Shown here: piece by piece, positions 38,898 through 47,084 of the stretch
Position numbering within the stretch: the first letter of the stretch is position 1
Layout: the number at the start of each line of letters is the position of its first letter
NCBI RefSeq assembly: GCF_045038035.1
Contig: NZ_CP173427.1
Span: forward strand, 4,154,001-4,218,000
Reading direction: 5' to 3'
DNA: 64,000 nucleotides
DNA from: Paenibacillus_F chitinolyticus_A
GTDB lineage: Bacteria > Bacillota > Bacilli > Paenibacillales > NBRC-103111
The notes under the pieces: generated by a model
Database searches by the model: none
What the model saw: only the letters and a program-made list of their open reading frames with translations
Told to the model about the DNA's origin: nothing
Translations under genes and position numbers: made by a program

Positions 38898-40256
38898 TCA
38901 GCGGTCTCCATATCGTCCCAGCTCCTCCATAAGAAGCCGGACTCCCCTCCGGATTTGTTCGTCCCCGGCTTGGGAGACATTCAGCTTCAAATAATTGTCC
39001 CGGGGAAAGCCCGGCAGATAGTGCTTGTCGATCGGTTCGATCACCACCGATTTTTTACGCAGCCGCCTAGCCAGCTCCGGCTGGGATACAGACGGGCTCA
39101 GCACAAGGTGGGTATGGACGGGAGAGAGCTCTCCGCTTTCCGCAGCCCCTTGTACTGCGCCGCCGGCAAGCGGCCCATGCTCCGCAAGCATTTGCCGGAG
39201 AAGCAGCGACCTGGCCGCGTAGGCGGCTTTGATTTTATGCTTGTGCCGCTCGAACATCCCGCTTTTCAGGTAAATCTCCAGCGCGCCTTGGGAAATCATC
39301 GAGCTGTCAATGTCGGCGATGCGCTTATACCGGCTGAAGAGGTCCACAAGACTGCCGGGAATAACCGCAATACCGATACGAAGGCCGGGGAACATGATTT
39401 TGGAGAAACTTTTCAAATATATCACGCGCTCCCCCTCATCGTAAGCATGGACCGGATCGGCTTTCCCGTCCGGCTCCAAGTCGGCCAGATAGTCGTCTTC
39501 CACCACGTAGACATCGTACTTGCGGGCAAGGGCCGCGATTTTCTTTTTCACCTCCGTGGGGTAAGAGCAACCGAGCGGGGCATGAAACCTCGGGATCGTA
39601 TAAAAGAACTTGATCGGCTCCGTGCGGAATATCCGCTCCAGTTCGTCCAGATCGATCCCTTCCCGCGAACGCCGGATTCCCATGGCCGGGACCCCGTGAG
39701 TCACGAGCTGTTCGATAAACAGGTGGTATCCGGGCTGCTCGATCAGCACCTTCGTTTTCCCGTTCGGAAAAGGAAGCGCGGCCAGAATGGCCAGCGCCTG
39801 CTGCACCCCGGACACGACAAACAGGCTGCCGACGCGCGTAAACACCTGATAATCCGCAAGCAGCTTCTGCATCATCGCGAGCAGTGCGGGCAGTCCTTGA
39901 GGAGTGCCGTACACAAACAAATCGTTTTTGTACGTGTCGATCGCTTTGTTCATACAATGCTGGAAATCCAGATAGGGAAAGAAAGCCGGGTCCGGGGCGG
40001 ATGCGGCAAAGTCGATGACATCCGGCGAGTCCGGGGCGGTATCCGGCGACGATTGGACGACATAATACCCGCTCTTGGCGATGGAATAGACCAGGTGCTT
40101 GCTCTCCAATTCCTCCAGTGCACGGATAACGGTGCTTTTGTTGACCCCGTAACTTTCCGACAATTGCCGGATGGAGGGCAGTTTGCCGCCCTCTTTATAG
40201 CGGCGGTCCGCGATCTGCCGCTCCAGATCGGTTAAAATCCCTTCATATTTGTGCAT
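38898..40256 (-). CDS. MocR-type (GntR/aminotransferase) regulator
   Basis: A 452-residue protein with an N-terminal GntR winged helix (about 1-70, 'LPSIRQLSESYGVNKSTVIRA') fused to a fold-type I aminotransferase domain. The PLP lysine lies in 'LKSFSKIMFPGLRIG' (Lys about 286), and 'VVEDDYLADLEPDGKA' is also typical. MocR proteins bind PLP and an amino compound as effector and do not usually act as enzymes. It diverges from the EamA exporter, which it probably controls by way of the palindrome between them. Confidence 0.92.
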   Translation of the reverse strand: MHKYEGILTDLERQIADRRYKEGGKLPSIRQLSESYGVNKSTVIRALEELESKHLVYSIAKSGYYVVQSSPDTAPDSPDVIDFAASAPDPAFFPYLDFQHCMNKAIDTYKNDLFVYGTPQGLPALLAMMQKLLADYQVFTRVGSLFVVSGVQQALAILAALPFPNGKTKVLIEQPGYHLFIEQLVTHGVPAMGIRRSREGIDLDELERIFRTEPIKFFYTIPRFHAPLGCSYPTEVKKKIAALARKYDVYVVEDDYLADLEPDGKADPVHAYDEGERVIYLKSFSKIMFPGLRIGIAVIPGSLVDLFSRYKRIADIDSSMISQGALEIYLKSGMFERHKHKIKAAYAARSLLLRQMLAEHGPLAGGAVQGAAESGELSPVHTHLVLSPSVSQPELARRLRKKSVVIEPIDKHYLPGFPRDNYLKLNVSQAGDEQIRRGVRLLMEELGRYGDR

Positions 40257-40277
40257 GAATTCACCTCTCCGGCCAAT

Positions 40278-40291
40278 CTGTACCGGTACAG
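40278..40291. promoter_or_regulatory. 14-bp perfect palindrome, probable MocR operator
   Basis: CTGTACCGGTACAG lies between the divergent mocR and eamA genes, about 20 bp from the mocR start. This is the usual position for an autoregulatory MocR site. Confidence 0.6.
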
Positions 40292-40393
40292 TTAACGTTT
40301 TCTCCTATTGTAGCACAGGCACCCATCCCCTTAAAATCTAGGCAAGGACCTTAATAAACCGCTTTGCATGCAGGCTCAAAGGAATAGATCGCC

Positions 40394-41338
40394 ATGATAG
40401 CAGCACCTCTTACCAAAGCTTATCTATCCGCCGTACTATACGCTTTGATCATCGGCTTCTCGTTCATATTCGTGAAAACCGCCCTCGTTTCCGCAGGGCC
40501 GTTCGACCTCCTGGCGCACAGGTTTACGATTTCCCTGGCCGCGCTGCTCGTCTTCCTCGCCCTCGGCAGAACCCGGCTGAACATCCGGAAGCGGGATTAT
40601 TTAGCCATCCTGCCGATGGCCGTGCTGTATCCCGTTCTGTTTTTTGCTTTCCAGACCTTCGGCCTGGTACAGGCGTCGGCTTCCGAGGCGGGAATCATTC
40701 AAGCCGCAGCCCCCGTTTTCACTATGATGCTCGCTTCGGTTGTGCTGAAGGAACGGACCGGCCTGCGGCAAAATCTGTTCATCGCCCTCTCTGTGGCAGG
40801 CGGTGTTTATATTTTCGCCATGAAGGGACTGGACTTTCGTACGATGAACGGAGCCGGGCTGTTCCTGATCCTGCTCTCCGCTCTTTCCTCCGCCGGATAC
40901 AGCGTACTCGCGAGAAAATTAAGCCGGAACTATACGCCGCTCGACTTGACGTTTGTTTCGCTGCTATTCGGCTTCATCGCGTTTAACGGATTTGCGGTCA
41001 TCCGCCGCACCGTCCAAGGCACGCTTCCACTCTATTTCGAACCTTTCGGCGACCTTTCGTTCACCGTCTCGGTCCTTTTTCTGGGCGTGCTGTCCTCCCT
41101 TGCGAGTTCATTTCTGTCCAATTACGCCCTTTCCAAAATGGAGGCTTTCAAAATCAGCATTTTCAGCCAGCTGGCGACGATCGTTACCATGGCGGCCGGC
41201 GTCATCATTCTGCATGAGAAACTGGCCTATTTCCATTTGATCGGAGCAACCCTGATGATCGCCGGAGTGGTCGGCGTATGCCTGCCGGCGTCTCCCCGCA
41301 AAACTTCCCGGCAGCCGGAACGGAGGCTGGATGCGTGA
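40394..41338 (+). CDS. EamA/DMT-family exporter
   Basis: A 314-residue protein with ten membrane helices in two EamA repeats (the first ending 'SASEAGIIQAAAPVFTMMLASVVLKERTGL', here cited in part; the second with 'SIFSQLATIVTMAAGVIILHEKL'). DMT proteins export amino acids or related metabolites. The pairing with a divergent MocR regulator is common and suggests export of the amino compound sensed by MocR. Start at ATG 40394; the ribosome site is weak (AAAGGA). Confidence 0.9.
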   Translation: MIAAPLTKAYLSAVLYALIIGFSFIFVKTALVSAGPFDLLAHRFTISLAALLVFLALGRTRLNIRKRDYLAILPMAVLYPVLFFAFQTFGLVQASASEAGIIQAAAPVFTMMLASVVLKERTGLRQNLFIALSVAGGVYIFAMKGLDFRTMNGAGLFLILLSALSSAGYSVLARKLSRNYTPLDLTFVSLLFGFIAFNGFAVIRRTVQGTLPLYFEPFGDLSFTVSVLFLGVLSSLASSFLSNYALSKMEAFKISIFSQLATIVTMAAGVIILHEKLAYFHLIGATLMIAGVVGVCLPASPRKTSRQPERRLDA

Positions 41339-41453
41339 AGGGAATTTTGAGCGGCAAAAAGCCGCCGCGTTTGACAATCTATCACCGCGTCCAGCTTCGG
41401 GTATGCGCGCCCGCTCAACTATAATGCCTGACGCCTACTTCCGCAGGCAAAAC

Positions 41454-41482
41454 AAAAAGGCCGTGACACTCACGGCCTTTTT
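41454..41482. terminator. bidirectional terminator
   Basis: The arms AAAAAGGCCGTGA and TCACGGCCTTTTT have a 3-nt loop, between the convergent eamA and GNAT genes. Confidence 0.9.
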
Positions 41483-41556
41483 ATCGTTGCCCTATTCCCG
41501 GCTGTCCGCTTCCCGCACCGGCTGCGGGGCGCCTAACCATCGCCCAAGTCACGGCC

Positions 41557-42039
41557 TCAAAGAGAGGCGCGCATATGAATGCCGGCCAGACGCTTCCCGT
41601 CCGGCCCCGTCTTCTCCGACACGTCAAAAGGACGAAAACCCAGCTTCGCGTAAAGAAGCAGCGCGGGCGTATTCGTATTGTGACAGACGAGATTCAGAAA
41701 CGGGACACCGAGCTCCCGCTTCGCCCTGTTCATCATCGTCCGGATCAGATAAGAGGATGCCCCTTTTCCCCGGTACTCGGGCGCCACTATCACGTTTCCG
41801 AGCCAGCATTCCTTCTCCCGTACGCAGTCGTACAAATTGGCGTAAGCGGCAATTTCCCCGCCTTCGGCCGTTATAACGGTCGGGCACAGCCGTGTTTTCA
41901 GCGTTTCGCGAATCTGCTCCGGCGTCAGCGGATATTCGCCTTTCGGATACATGTAAAAGAGCTCGCCCGCATGCTGCGGCAGCCCGCAAATCACGTCCAA
42001 ATCGTCCGGCGATAAAGGCCTGCTTTGATAATCCGCCAT
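41557..42039 (-). CDS. GNAT-family N-acetyltransferase
   Basis: A 160-residue GNAT acetyltransferase. Motif A with the acetyl-CoA loop is 'GNVIVAPEYRGKGASSYLI' (about 80-98), and 'NTNTPALLLYAKLGFRPFD' is motif B. The start is the ATG at 42039 after GGGGGAG. The acceptor substrate is unknown. Single-gene unit. Confidence 0.87.
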   Translation of the reverse strand: MADYQSRPLSPDDLDVICGLPQHAGELFYMYPKGEYPLTPEQIRETLKTRLCPTVITAEGGEIAAYANLYDCVREKECWLGNVIVAPEYRGKGASSYLIRTMMNRAKRELGVPFLNLVCHNTNTPALLLYAKLGFRPFDVSEKTGPDGKRLAGIHMRASL

Positions 42040-42121
42040 TCCTGCCACTCCCCCGTCTTATGTACCGTATTGTACAGGCGAATACCCTGTCCCCGTCCGC
42101 TTGTCCCTGCTCCTGCTTGCC

Positions 42122-42156
42122 AAAAAAACCGGCCGGGCCTTATGCCTGCCGGTTTC
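42122..42156 (-). terminator. terminator after the DUF309 gene
   Basis: The arms AAACCGGC and GCCGGTTT are followed by a T-run on the minus strand. It lies just beyond the VOC remnant. Confidence 0.8.
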
Positions 42157-42170
42157 TTCCTTCGCTCCGA

Positions 42171-42242
42171 TTAAGATTCGGTCCGTATGATAAACTCGAC
42201 CCGGTTGCCGAACGGGTCCCTGTATTCAAAAGCACGCTGTAA
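42171..42242 (-). pseudogene. C-terminal remnant of a VOC/glyoxalase-fold protein
   Basis: Directly after the DUF309 stop, a frame of 23 codons reads RAFEYRDPFGNRVEFI and ends in TAA. '.F.rDP.GN..E' is the closing beta-strand motif of vicinal-oxygen-chelate (glyoxalase/bleomycin-resistance) proteins, and it carries a metal-ligand Glu. Nothing of the remaining 100 residues is present upstream, where the DUF309 gene now lies. A fragment left by a deletion or insertion. Confidence 0.65.
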
Positions 42243-42665
42243 TTATCCCGATTCTTCCTCGTCCGCTGCCCGCTCGCTTTGAATTTGCCGGACCCGTCCC
42301 GCCAGGTCCTCATCCACGATGCGAATTTCCAGCGGATAAGGCTCGAAAGGCCGCGCCCCGTTATTCCGCAGCTTGACCAGATACGCCTCCGCATCCAGCA
42401 GCAGCAGAGCCACGTCTATTCCGAGCAGCCTGTCCGGGTACCCCTGCAGCTTCGCGATCCCCGATTCCATCAATTTAACGGCTCCCGATACGTTAGCGTT
42501 AAGATGATGATACAGCCCGACGGCAATCTGCAGCAGCCCCTGGTAAAACGGCTTCCGGCCTTCTTCCAGCCAGAGGGTCTCCATCACTTCATGGCATTCG
42601 TAATAGTCCCGGTTTACATTGAACTCGTATACAAAAGCGAGGTACAGAGGATCGTAAGGACGCAA
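42243..42665 (-). CDS. DUF309-family protein
   Basis: A 140-residue helical protein with the DUF309 hallmark 'DYYECHEVMETLW' (about 20-32), 'FYQGLLQIAVGLYH' and 'GYPDRLLGID'. The function is unknown; the His/Glu pairs suggest metal binding. The start is TTG at 42665, about 9 nt after AAAGGGG. It overlaps or abuts the stop of the alarmone synthetase gene, so the two are translated from one message. Confidence 0.85.
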   Translation of the reverse strand: MRPYDPLYLAFVYEFNVNRDYYECHEVMETLWLEEGRKPFYQGLLQIAVGLYHHLNANVSGAVKLMESGIAKLQGYPDRLLGIDVALLLLDAEAYLVKLRNNGARPFEPYPLEIRIVDEDLAGRVRQIQSERAADEEESG

Positions 42666-42666
42666 A

Positions 42667-43470
42667 TCAGCGCGCCCCTTTTTTCGCCCGTTTGATGGCT
42701 TCCTGGATTTCCTCCTGGAGCTCGCGCATGGCCCGTGTATCGTCCTTTTCGAAAATTTCGTTGAAGCGCATCTGGAACTGGACGGCTTCCCGGACGCGAT
42801 GATAGAAATACAACACCTGGATGCAGTTCAGAATGACGGTAACCAGATTCGAATTGTCTTCGAACAGCTTCTGCGCTTCCACGATTTCCCCGCGGATATT
42901 GGACATTTCCTGATCCAGCAGGTAAGCGGCTTCCGCCGCCCGGCTCAGCCTCGTGCGGACCTCCTCCGGCAGCATGCTTTCCTTGTATTTATAATTCAGG
43001 GAATGCTCGATAGTCGCCCAGAAATTCATCGCCAGCGTACGCAGCTGAATTTCGCCGAGCACCTTTTTCATTCCCAGAGAAGTCTGCACCGGGTATTCGA
43101 TAATGATATGAAAGCTGCGGTAGCCGCTTTCCTTCTTGTTGGCGATATAATCTTTCTCGTAGAGCACTTTCATATCCTTACGCTGATGGATCAGCTCGCG
43201 CAATGTTTCGATATCTTCAACGAACTGACACATGATGCGGATGCCCGCAATATCTTCGATACCGGTTTCGAGATCGTCCATCGATACGTTCAGTTTCTTG
43301 GCTTTATCCAAAATGCTCGAGATTTTTTTGACACGCCCGGTCACGAATTCGATCGGAGAATATTCCTCGCGGTTTTTGAGTTCCGCCCGAAGCGTTTTAA
43401 ATTTAATTTTGAGCTCCTCTACGGTCTGTTCATAAGGAAACAGAAATTTTTTCCAATCTCTTCCATCCAT
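42667..43470 (-). CDS. small alarmone synthetase, RelP/RelQ type
   Basis: A 267-residue single-domain (p)ppGpp synthetase without HD hydrolase or TGS/ACT parts. RelA/SpoT synthetase motifs are seen: 'DIAGIRIMCQFVEDI', 'DYIANKKESGYRSFHIIIEY' and 'EIQLRTLAMNFWATIEHSLNYK'. Such enzymes make (p)ppGpp from ATP and GTP/GDP, often under envelope stress. It is about 55 residues longer than B. subtilis YjbM/YwaC because of a charged C-terminal helix. The start at 43470 follows GGAGG; the ORF-initial GTG lies in that site. Operon with DUF309. Confidence 0.9.
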   Translation of the reverse strand: MDGRDWKKFLFPYEQTVEELKIKFKTLRAELKNREEYSPIEFVTGRVKKISSILDKAKKLNVSMDDLETGIEDIAGIRIMCQFVEDIETLRELIHQRKDMKVLYEKDYIANKKESGYRSFHIIIEYPVQTSLGMKKVLGEIQLRTLAMNFWATIEHSLNYKYKESMLPEEVRTRLSRAAEAAYLLDQEMSNIRGEIVEAQKLFEDNSNLVTVILNCIQVLYFYHRVREAVQFQMRFNEIFEKDDTRAMRELQEEIQEAIKRAKKGAR

Positions 43471-43491
43471 AAGAACTGCCTCCACTTCCGG

Positions 43492-44595
43492 TCAAAGTCG
43501 ACGTTGATCTGCCCCGATCGCCTCGGAAATATGGGTAAAGCCGTCTTTTTTAAGCAGGGTCGACAAACCTTCATTCAATTTCTTCAAAAGGCCCGGGCCT
43601 TCGTATATAAGTGCCGTATACACCTCGACGAGGCTCGCTCCCGCCCGGATTTTGTCATAGGCATCCTGCGCGGTGAAAATTCCGCCGGACCCGATAATCG
43701 GGATACGTCCTTCCGTCATTCGGTACACGCGCGAAATAAGCTCGGTCGAACGGGATGTCAGCGGACGTCCGCTCAGGCCCCCTGCCTGATCCCGGTTGGG
43801 ATGACTTAATCCGTCGCGTCCAAGCGTCGTATTCGAAACGATAATCCCGGAAACCCCGCTTCCGCCGATGACGGCAATCGTATTTTCCAGCTCGGTGTCG
43901 GTCAGGTCGGGCGCAATTTTGACGAGAACCGGCTTGGCCGCGCCGCCGGTCCGCTCGTGCTGATTCTTCATCTCGCCCACGACCGCATGAAGCAATCTCT
44001 GCAAATCATTGCCATGCTGCAAATTACGCAGATCGGGGGTATTCGGTGAAGAGATATTGACCACGAAAAAATCGCCGTGCCCGTACAAAGTCCGGATGCA
44101 GGAGCGGTAATCTTCTTCCGCCTGCTCGTTGGGCGTCGTTTTGTTCTTGCCGATGTTGACGGCCACGGGGATCGGACGGCTGCCGAGGCGGCTTAAATTT
44201 TGCGCCATCGCTTCAGCGCCGACGTTGTTGAAGCCCATCCGGTTGATCAGGGCTTCATCCTCCGGAAGCCGGAAAAGCCGCGGCTTGTCGTTGCCGCTCT
44301 GCGGTTTGGGGGTAACGGTCCCCACTTCCATAAAACCGAAACCCATCCGCGAGAAACCTTCCACCGCCTGGGCGTTCTTATCCAGTCCGGCGGCAAGTCC
44401 CACCGGATTCGGGAACGCGATTCCCCAGAGCGTGCTATGAAGGTCGGGGGCATGACCGAATCCCCATGCGGCGCCGATTACGGACGACATTCCGGGGATC
44501 TTGGCAGCCGTTTTAAGTCCGTTAATCGTCAAATGGTGCGCCTTCTCCGCATCCATGCGAAACAGGACCGGCTTAGCGATTTTCTTGTATACCAT
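43492..44595 (-). CDS. pyrD: dihydroorotate dehydrogenase (quinone), class 2
   Basis: A 367-residue membrane-associated PyrD class 2 enzyme that oxidises dihydroorotate to orotate with quinone. The N-terminal helix 'IAKPVLFRMDAEKAHHLTI' is the quinone tunnel. FMN and substrate motifs include 'NPVGLAAGLDKNA', 'FMEVGTVTPKPQSGNDKPRL' and 'VNISSPNTPDLRNLQ', where Ser acts as catalytic base. It sits apart from the pyr operon. Start at ATG 44595 after CGGAGTG. A pair of CGAAC boxes upstream (44725-44760) may mean purine control. Confidence 0.94.
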   Translation of the reverse strand: MVYKKIAKPVLFRMDAEKAHHLTINGLKTAAKIPGMSSVIGAAWGFGHAPDLHSTLWGIAFPNPVGLAAGLDKNAQAVEGFSRMGFGFMEVGTVTPKPQSGNDKPRLFRLPEDEALINRMGFNNVGAEAMAQNLSRLGSRPIPVAVNIGKNKTTPNEQAEEDYRSCIRTLYGHGDFFVVNISSPNTPDLRNLQHGNDLQRLLHAVVGEMKNQHERTGGAAKPVLVKIAPDLTDTELENTIAVIGGSGVSGIIVSNTTLGRDGLSHPNRDQAGGLSGRPLTSRSTELISRVYRMTEGRIPIIGSGGIFTAQDAYDKIRAGASLVEVYTALIYEGPGLLKKLNEGLSTLLKKDGFTHISEAIGADQRRL

Positions 44596-44724
44596 GCAGT
44601 TGACACTCCGTTCCTCAGTACTCTCATCTGTCAGTTTATCGCGTTCCACGCGAGAATGCAAAGATTTTTATCCGTACAGAGCCCCGTGATCGGGACGTAT
44701 AATCCCCTTTAATCCACATTAAAC

Positions 44725-44760
44725 ACGAACGAAATATATTATAACAAATAAATCGTTCGT
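44725..44760 (-). promoter_or_regulatory. inverted CGAAC boxes (PurR-like) upstream of pyrD
   Basis: ACGAACGA (44725-44732) and TCGTTCGT (44753-44760) form a perfect inverted repeat, 20 bp apart, around an AT-rich core that holds a TATAAT on the minus strand. CGAAC is the core of the B. subtilis PurBox, which works as inverted pairs about 16-17 bp apart. Nothing else stands out in the 390-base gap except the terminator below. Confidence 0.5.
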
Positions 44761-44921
44761 CTTATCATGAAATCCGTATAAATGTTTGCTTATTTTGACC
44801 GGTTCTTGCGACAGAACCTATTACGATAAACCGGATCGTTTTAATCAGTTTTAAAAAAGCGGATTAAACGGCAGGCCTTCGTTTCGTAACGCGTCAGACG
44901 GAAAGGTCTCCGAGCAACAGT

Positions 44922-44962
44922 AAAAAGAGCGCCAGCCCCGCACATAGCAGGGAAGGCGCTCT
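44922..44962 (-). terminator. terminator of the L,D-transpeptidase gene
   Basis: The arms AGAGCGCC and GGCGCTCT enclose an inner CCC/GGG pair; a T-run follows on the minus strand. Confidence 0.85.
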
Positions 44963-44989
44963 CGCATCCCGTCCTTAACGGACGGGGAT

Positions 44990-46477
44990 TTAATCCAGCC
45001 AGCGGTATACTTTACCGGGATTAGTCTCCTGCACCTCCGAAGGAAGCTTAAAAGCTCCCTTCGGGCCGAATCCGGTCCCCGATGCGCCGCTGCCGCCGCC
45101 GGACCCGTCACCGACGAGCCCCGCGGGGAGAAGCCCGCTTCCTATGGTGACCTTCGTGCCTTTCGGAGCCATGTCGAACAGCTCCTCCACGTCTTCCTGC
45201 CTCATCCGGATACAGCCCAGCGATTCGTCCTTGCCGATCGAGGACGGGTGTCTGGTCCCGTGGATCGCATAGTCCGTATCGGAGAGCGTCATCCCGCGCG
45301 TGCCGAACTCTCCTTTCGTCCGTCCCTTGGGATTGCGGACTTTCTCGGATACGGCGAATTCGCCGAGCGGCGTCCGAGCGCCTCCGAGACCGACCTCGTA
45401 GCTCCGCACGACGGTCCGTCCGCTCACCAGCGCCAGCCGATGCAGCTTGGTGTCGATGAGGATCGCCAGCGGCTCGCTGAGCGCCTCCTCCGCGGCCGCG
45501 GAAGCGGCGGACGGCTTGGCGCCGGGGGCCGTGTCCGCGCCGCCTGTCCCAGCTGCGGCGGCCTGCCCGTTCGCGCCCGCTGCGGCCGCCTCCCGTACAA
45601 GCGGGAACGCTTCCCGCATGTACGGCGTCAATCCCGGCATCACGTTGTCGGGATACGGCCGCAGCAGCTCCTCCGGACGCTCCGGCAGCTTCCCGCTTGC
45701 CGCGCGGTAAGCCTCCACCGCCGATCGGAGCACGAGGAGCTGCTCCTGGCGCTGCCGCCAGGCTCCCGCCGGCACCGCGAAGCGGCCCGGGTCGTCCGGG
45801 CGGCAGTTGCAGGCGGCGGCGTCGAAATAGGCGATAGACGCCGCTTCGCCGGGCCCGCCGCTTGCGACCGACAGGAGCGGCTTCAGCGGCCTATGCCAGG
45901 CAATCCAGCCGCCGCCCGGTCCGTCCGCGCCCTGTGCGGACAGGAGGACGGCTTCGCCGCCTGCCGGCCTGTCGCGCAGCAGCATCCGTTCGAGCGCTCC
46001 GCTCGCGGACGTCTGCTTCTCCGCCGCCAGGTAGACGCGTAGCTCCCCGTCCGCAGCCGGGAGCTGCGCCGATGCGGCGGCGCTTCCGCCGGGGCGCCCG
46101 TCTCCCGCGTCCGGTCCCGCCGGCGCGGGCAGCAGCGCGATCAGCGCCAGCAGGGCGGCCGTAAGCGCGGCTTTCCTGCGGCGGCTCCGCTTAGCCGCCG
46201 TCTTCAGCTCCTGCGGCCAGGGGACGGAGGAATCGAGCGCCGACCAGTCGACGGTTATTTTCCGTTTCTCGAACGCTTCATAGATTTCGCCGGACTGCGC
46301 GTAGCAGTAAGCGGCTTTCCCCCGGTCTCCCCGGGCCGCATACTCCCTGCCGAGCAAATACCACGCCATCCGCTGGTCCGGATGATCCCGGACATATTCC
46401 TTCAGATAAACCCGGTCTTCAATGGGATTGTGCCGCAAAAATCGGGCCAGTTTCTCGTCCGGTTTTTCTGTGCTCAC
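44990..46477 (-). CDS. membrane-anchored L,D-transpeptidase (YkuD) with cytoplasmic TPR-like head
   Basis: A 495-residue protein. Residues 1-80 or so are helical and TPR-like ('MAWYLLGREYAARGDRGKAA'). A membrane helix follows at about 95-115, then a long Ala/Gly/Pro-rich outer region, and a YkuD domain near the C-terminus. The active site 'HGTRHPSSIGKDESLGCIRM' has the catalytic His and Cys. YkuD enzymes form 3-3 or other L,D-crosslinks in peptidoglycan. The tail is Gly/Ser-rich. The start is taken as GTG 46477 (AGGCGGTG before it). The central part is very GC-rich. Confidence 0.85.
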   Translation of the reverse strand: MSTEKPDEKLARFLRHNPIEDRVYLKEYVRDHPDQRMAWYLLGREYAARGDRGKAAYCYAQSGEIYEAFEKRKITVDWSALDSSVPWPQELKTAAKRSRRRKAALTAALLALIALLPAPAGPDAGDGRPGGSAAASAQLPAADGELRVYLAAEKQTSASGALERMLLRDRPAGGEAVLLSAQGADGPGGGWIAWHRPLKPLLSVASGGPGEAASIAYFDAAACNCRPDDPGRFAVPAGAWRQRQEQLLVLRSAVEAYRAASGKLPERPEELLRPYPDNVMPGLTPYMREAFPLVREAAAAGANGQAAAAGTGGADTAPGAKPSAASAAAEEALSEPLAILIDTKLHRLALVSGRTVVRSYEVGLGGARTPLGEFAVSEKVRNPKGRTKGEFGTRGMTLSDTDYAIHGTRHPSSIGKDESLGCIRMRQEDVEELFDMAPKGTKVTIGSGLLPAGLVGDGSGGGSGASGTGFGPKGAFKLPSEVQETNPGKVYRWLD

Positions 46478-46630
46478 TTTTTTCACCGCCTGCTTCAAGG
46501 ATTACCGGTGTTTCTTTTCCTTTTATCGGCAGGAGAGGCTGCTCTGTTGAATTTCGTTCAAATTCTGTCTGTTTTTCTCTCTTATTTTCTTTTATCCGCG
46601 TTCATCCGAGTTAATCCGACAATAATAGAC

Positions 46631-46671
46631 AAATAAAGCCCTGTTTCCGATAGGGAAACAAGGCTTTATTT
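46631..46671. terminator. bidirectional terminator of the ferredoxin gene
   Basis: The arms AAATAAAGCC and GGCTTTATTT plus inner TGTTTCC/GGAAACA form a strong hairpin. Confidence 0.88.
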
Positions 46672-46688
46672 GTATAAAGAAAGAAATC

Positions 46689-46925
46689 TTACATATTGAA
46701 AGGAGTATCGGCCACTTTGATCGAGTCGGTCGGGCAGCCGTCTTGCGCATCCTGGAGATCGTCGTACAGATCTTCCGGAATTTCGGTCACGCCGTGGTTA
46801 CCGTCGTTTTCGTAAATCACTTCCGCAATACCCTCATCGTCGTAGTCGTAAATATCTGGAGCAGTTGCGCCGCAAGCTCCGCACGCAATGCAGGTGTCTT
46901 TTTCCACCCATGTATACTTAGCCAT
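46689..46925 (-). CDS. fer: [4Fe-4S] ferredoxin
   Basis: A 78-residue single-cluster ferredoxin of Bacillus Fer type. The cluster ligands are Cys12, Cys15 and Cys18 in 'CIACGACG' and Cys64 in 'DGCPTDSI'. The remainder is acidic, as usual for an electron donor. It would deliver electrons to cytochromes P450 or other reductive enzymes. GGAGGA precedes the ATG. Stands alone. The 160 bases upstream show nothing further. Confidence 0.95.
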   Translation of the reverse strand: MAKYTWVEKDTCIACGACGATAPDIYDYDDEGIAEVIYENDGNHGVTEIPEDLYDDLQDAQDGCPTDSIKVADTPFNM

Positions 46926-47084
46926 ATATGAATTCCTCCTCTAATAGTCCTCCATTGTCCACTATAATATAAAGTATTCGAAAGTTCAACGGAAAGTACA
47001 AGTGAAAAGCCAGCCGCCGCGCGGTATCCGGCTCTTCCCCTTTAAGATTTCATTCTTGGGCGGATGTTATTCGGCTCCCATTAT

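Noticed and set aside
38678..38980. 100-codon minus-strand frame over the end of mocR
   Set aside because: The believable reading is another frame, the monooxygenase remnant at 38694-38885.
38778..40235. 485-codon plus-strand open frame opposite the MocR gene
   Set aside because: It mirrors the MocR gene in the antisense frame, has no ribosome site and no recognisable domain; a GC-rich shadow.
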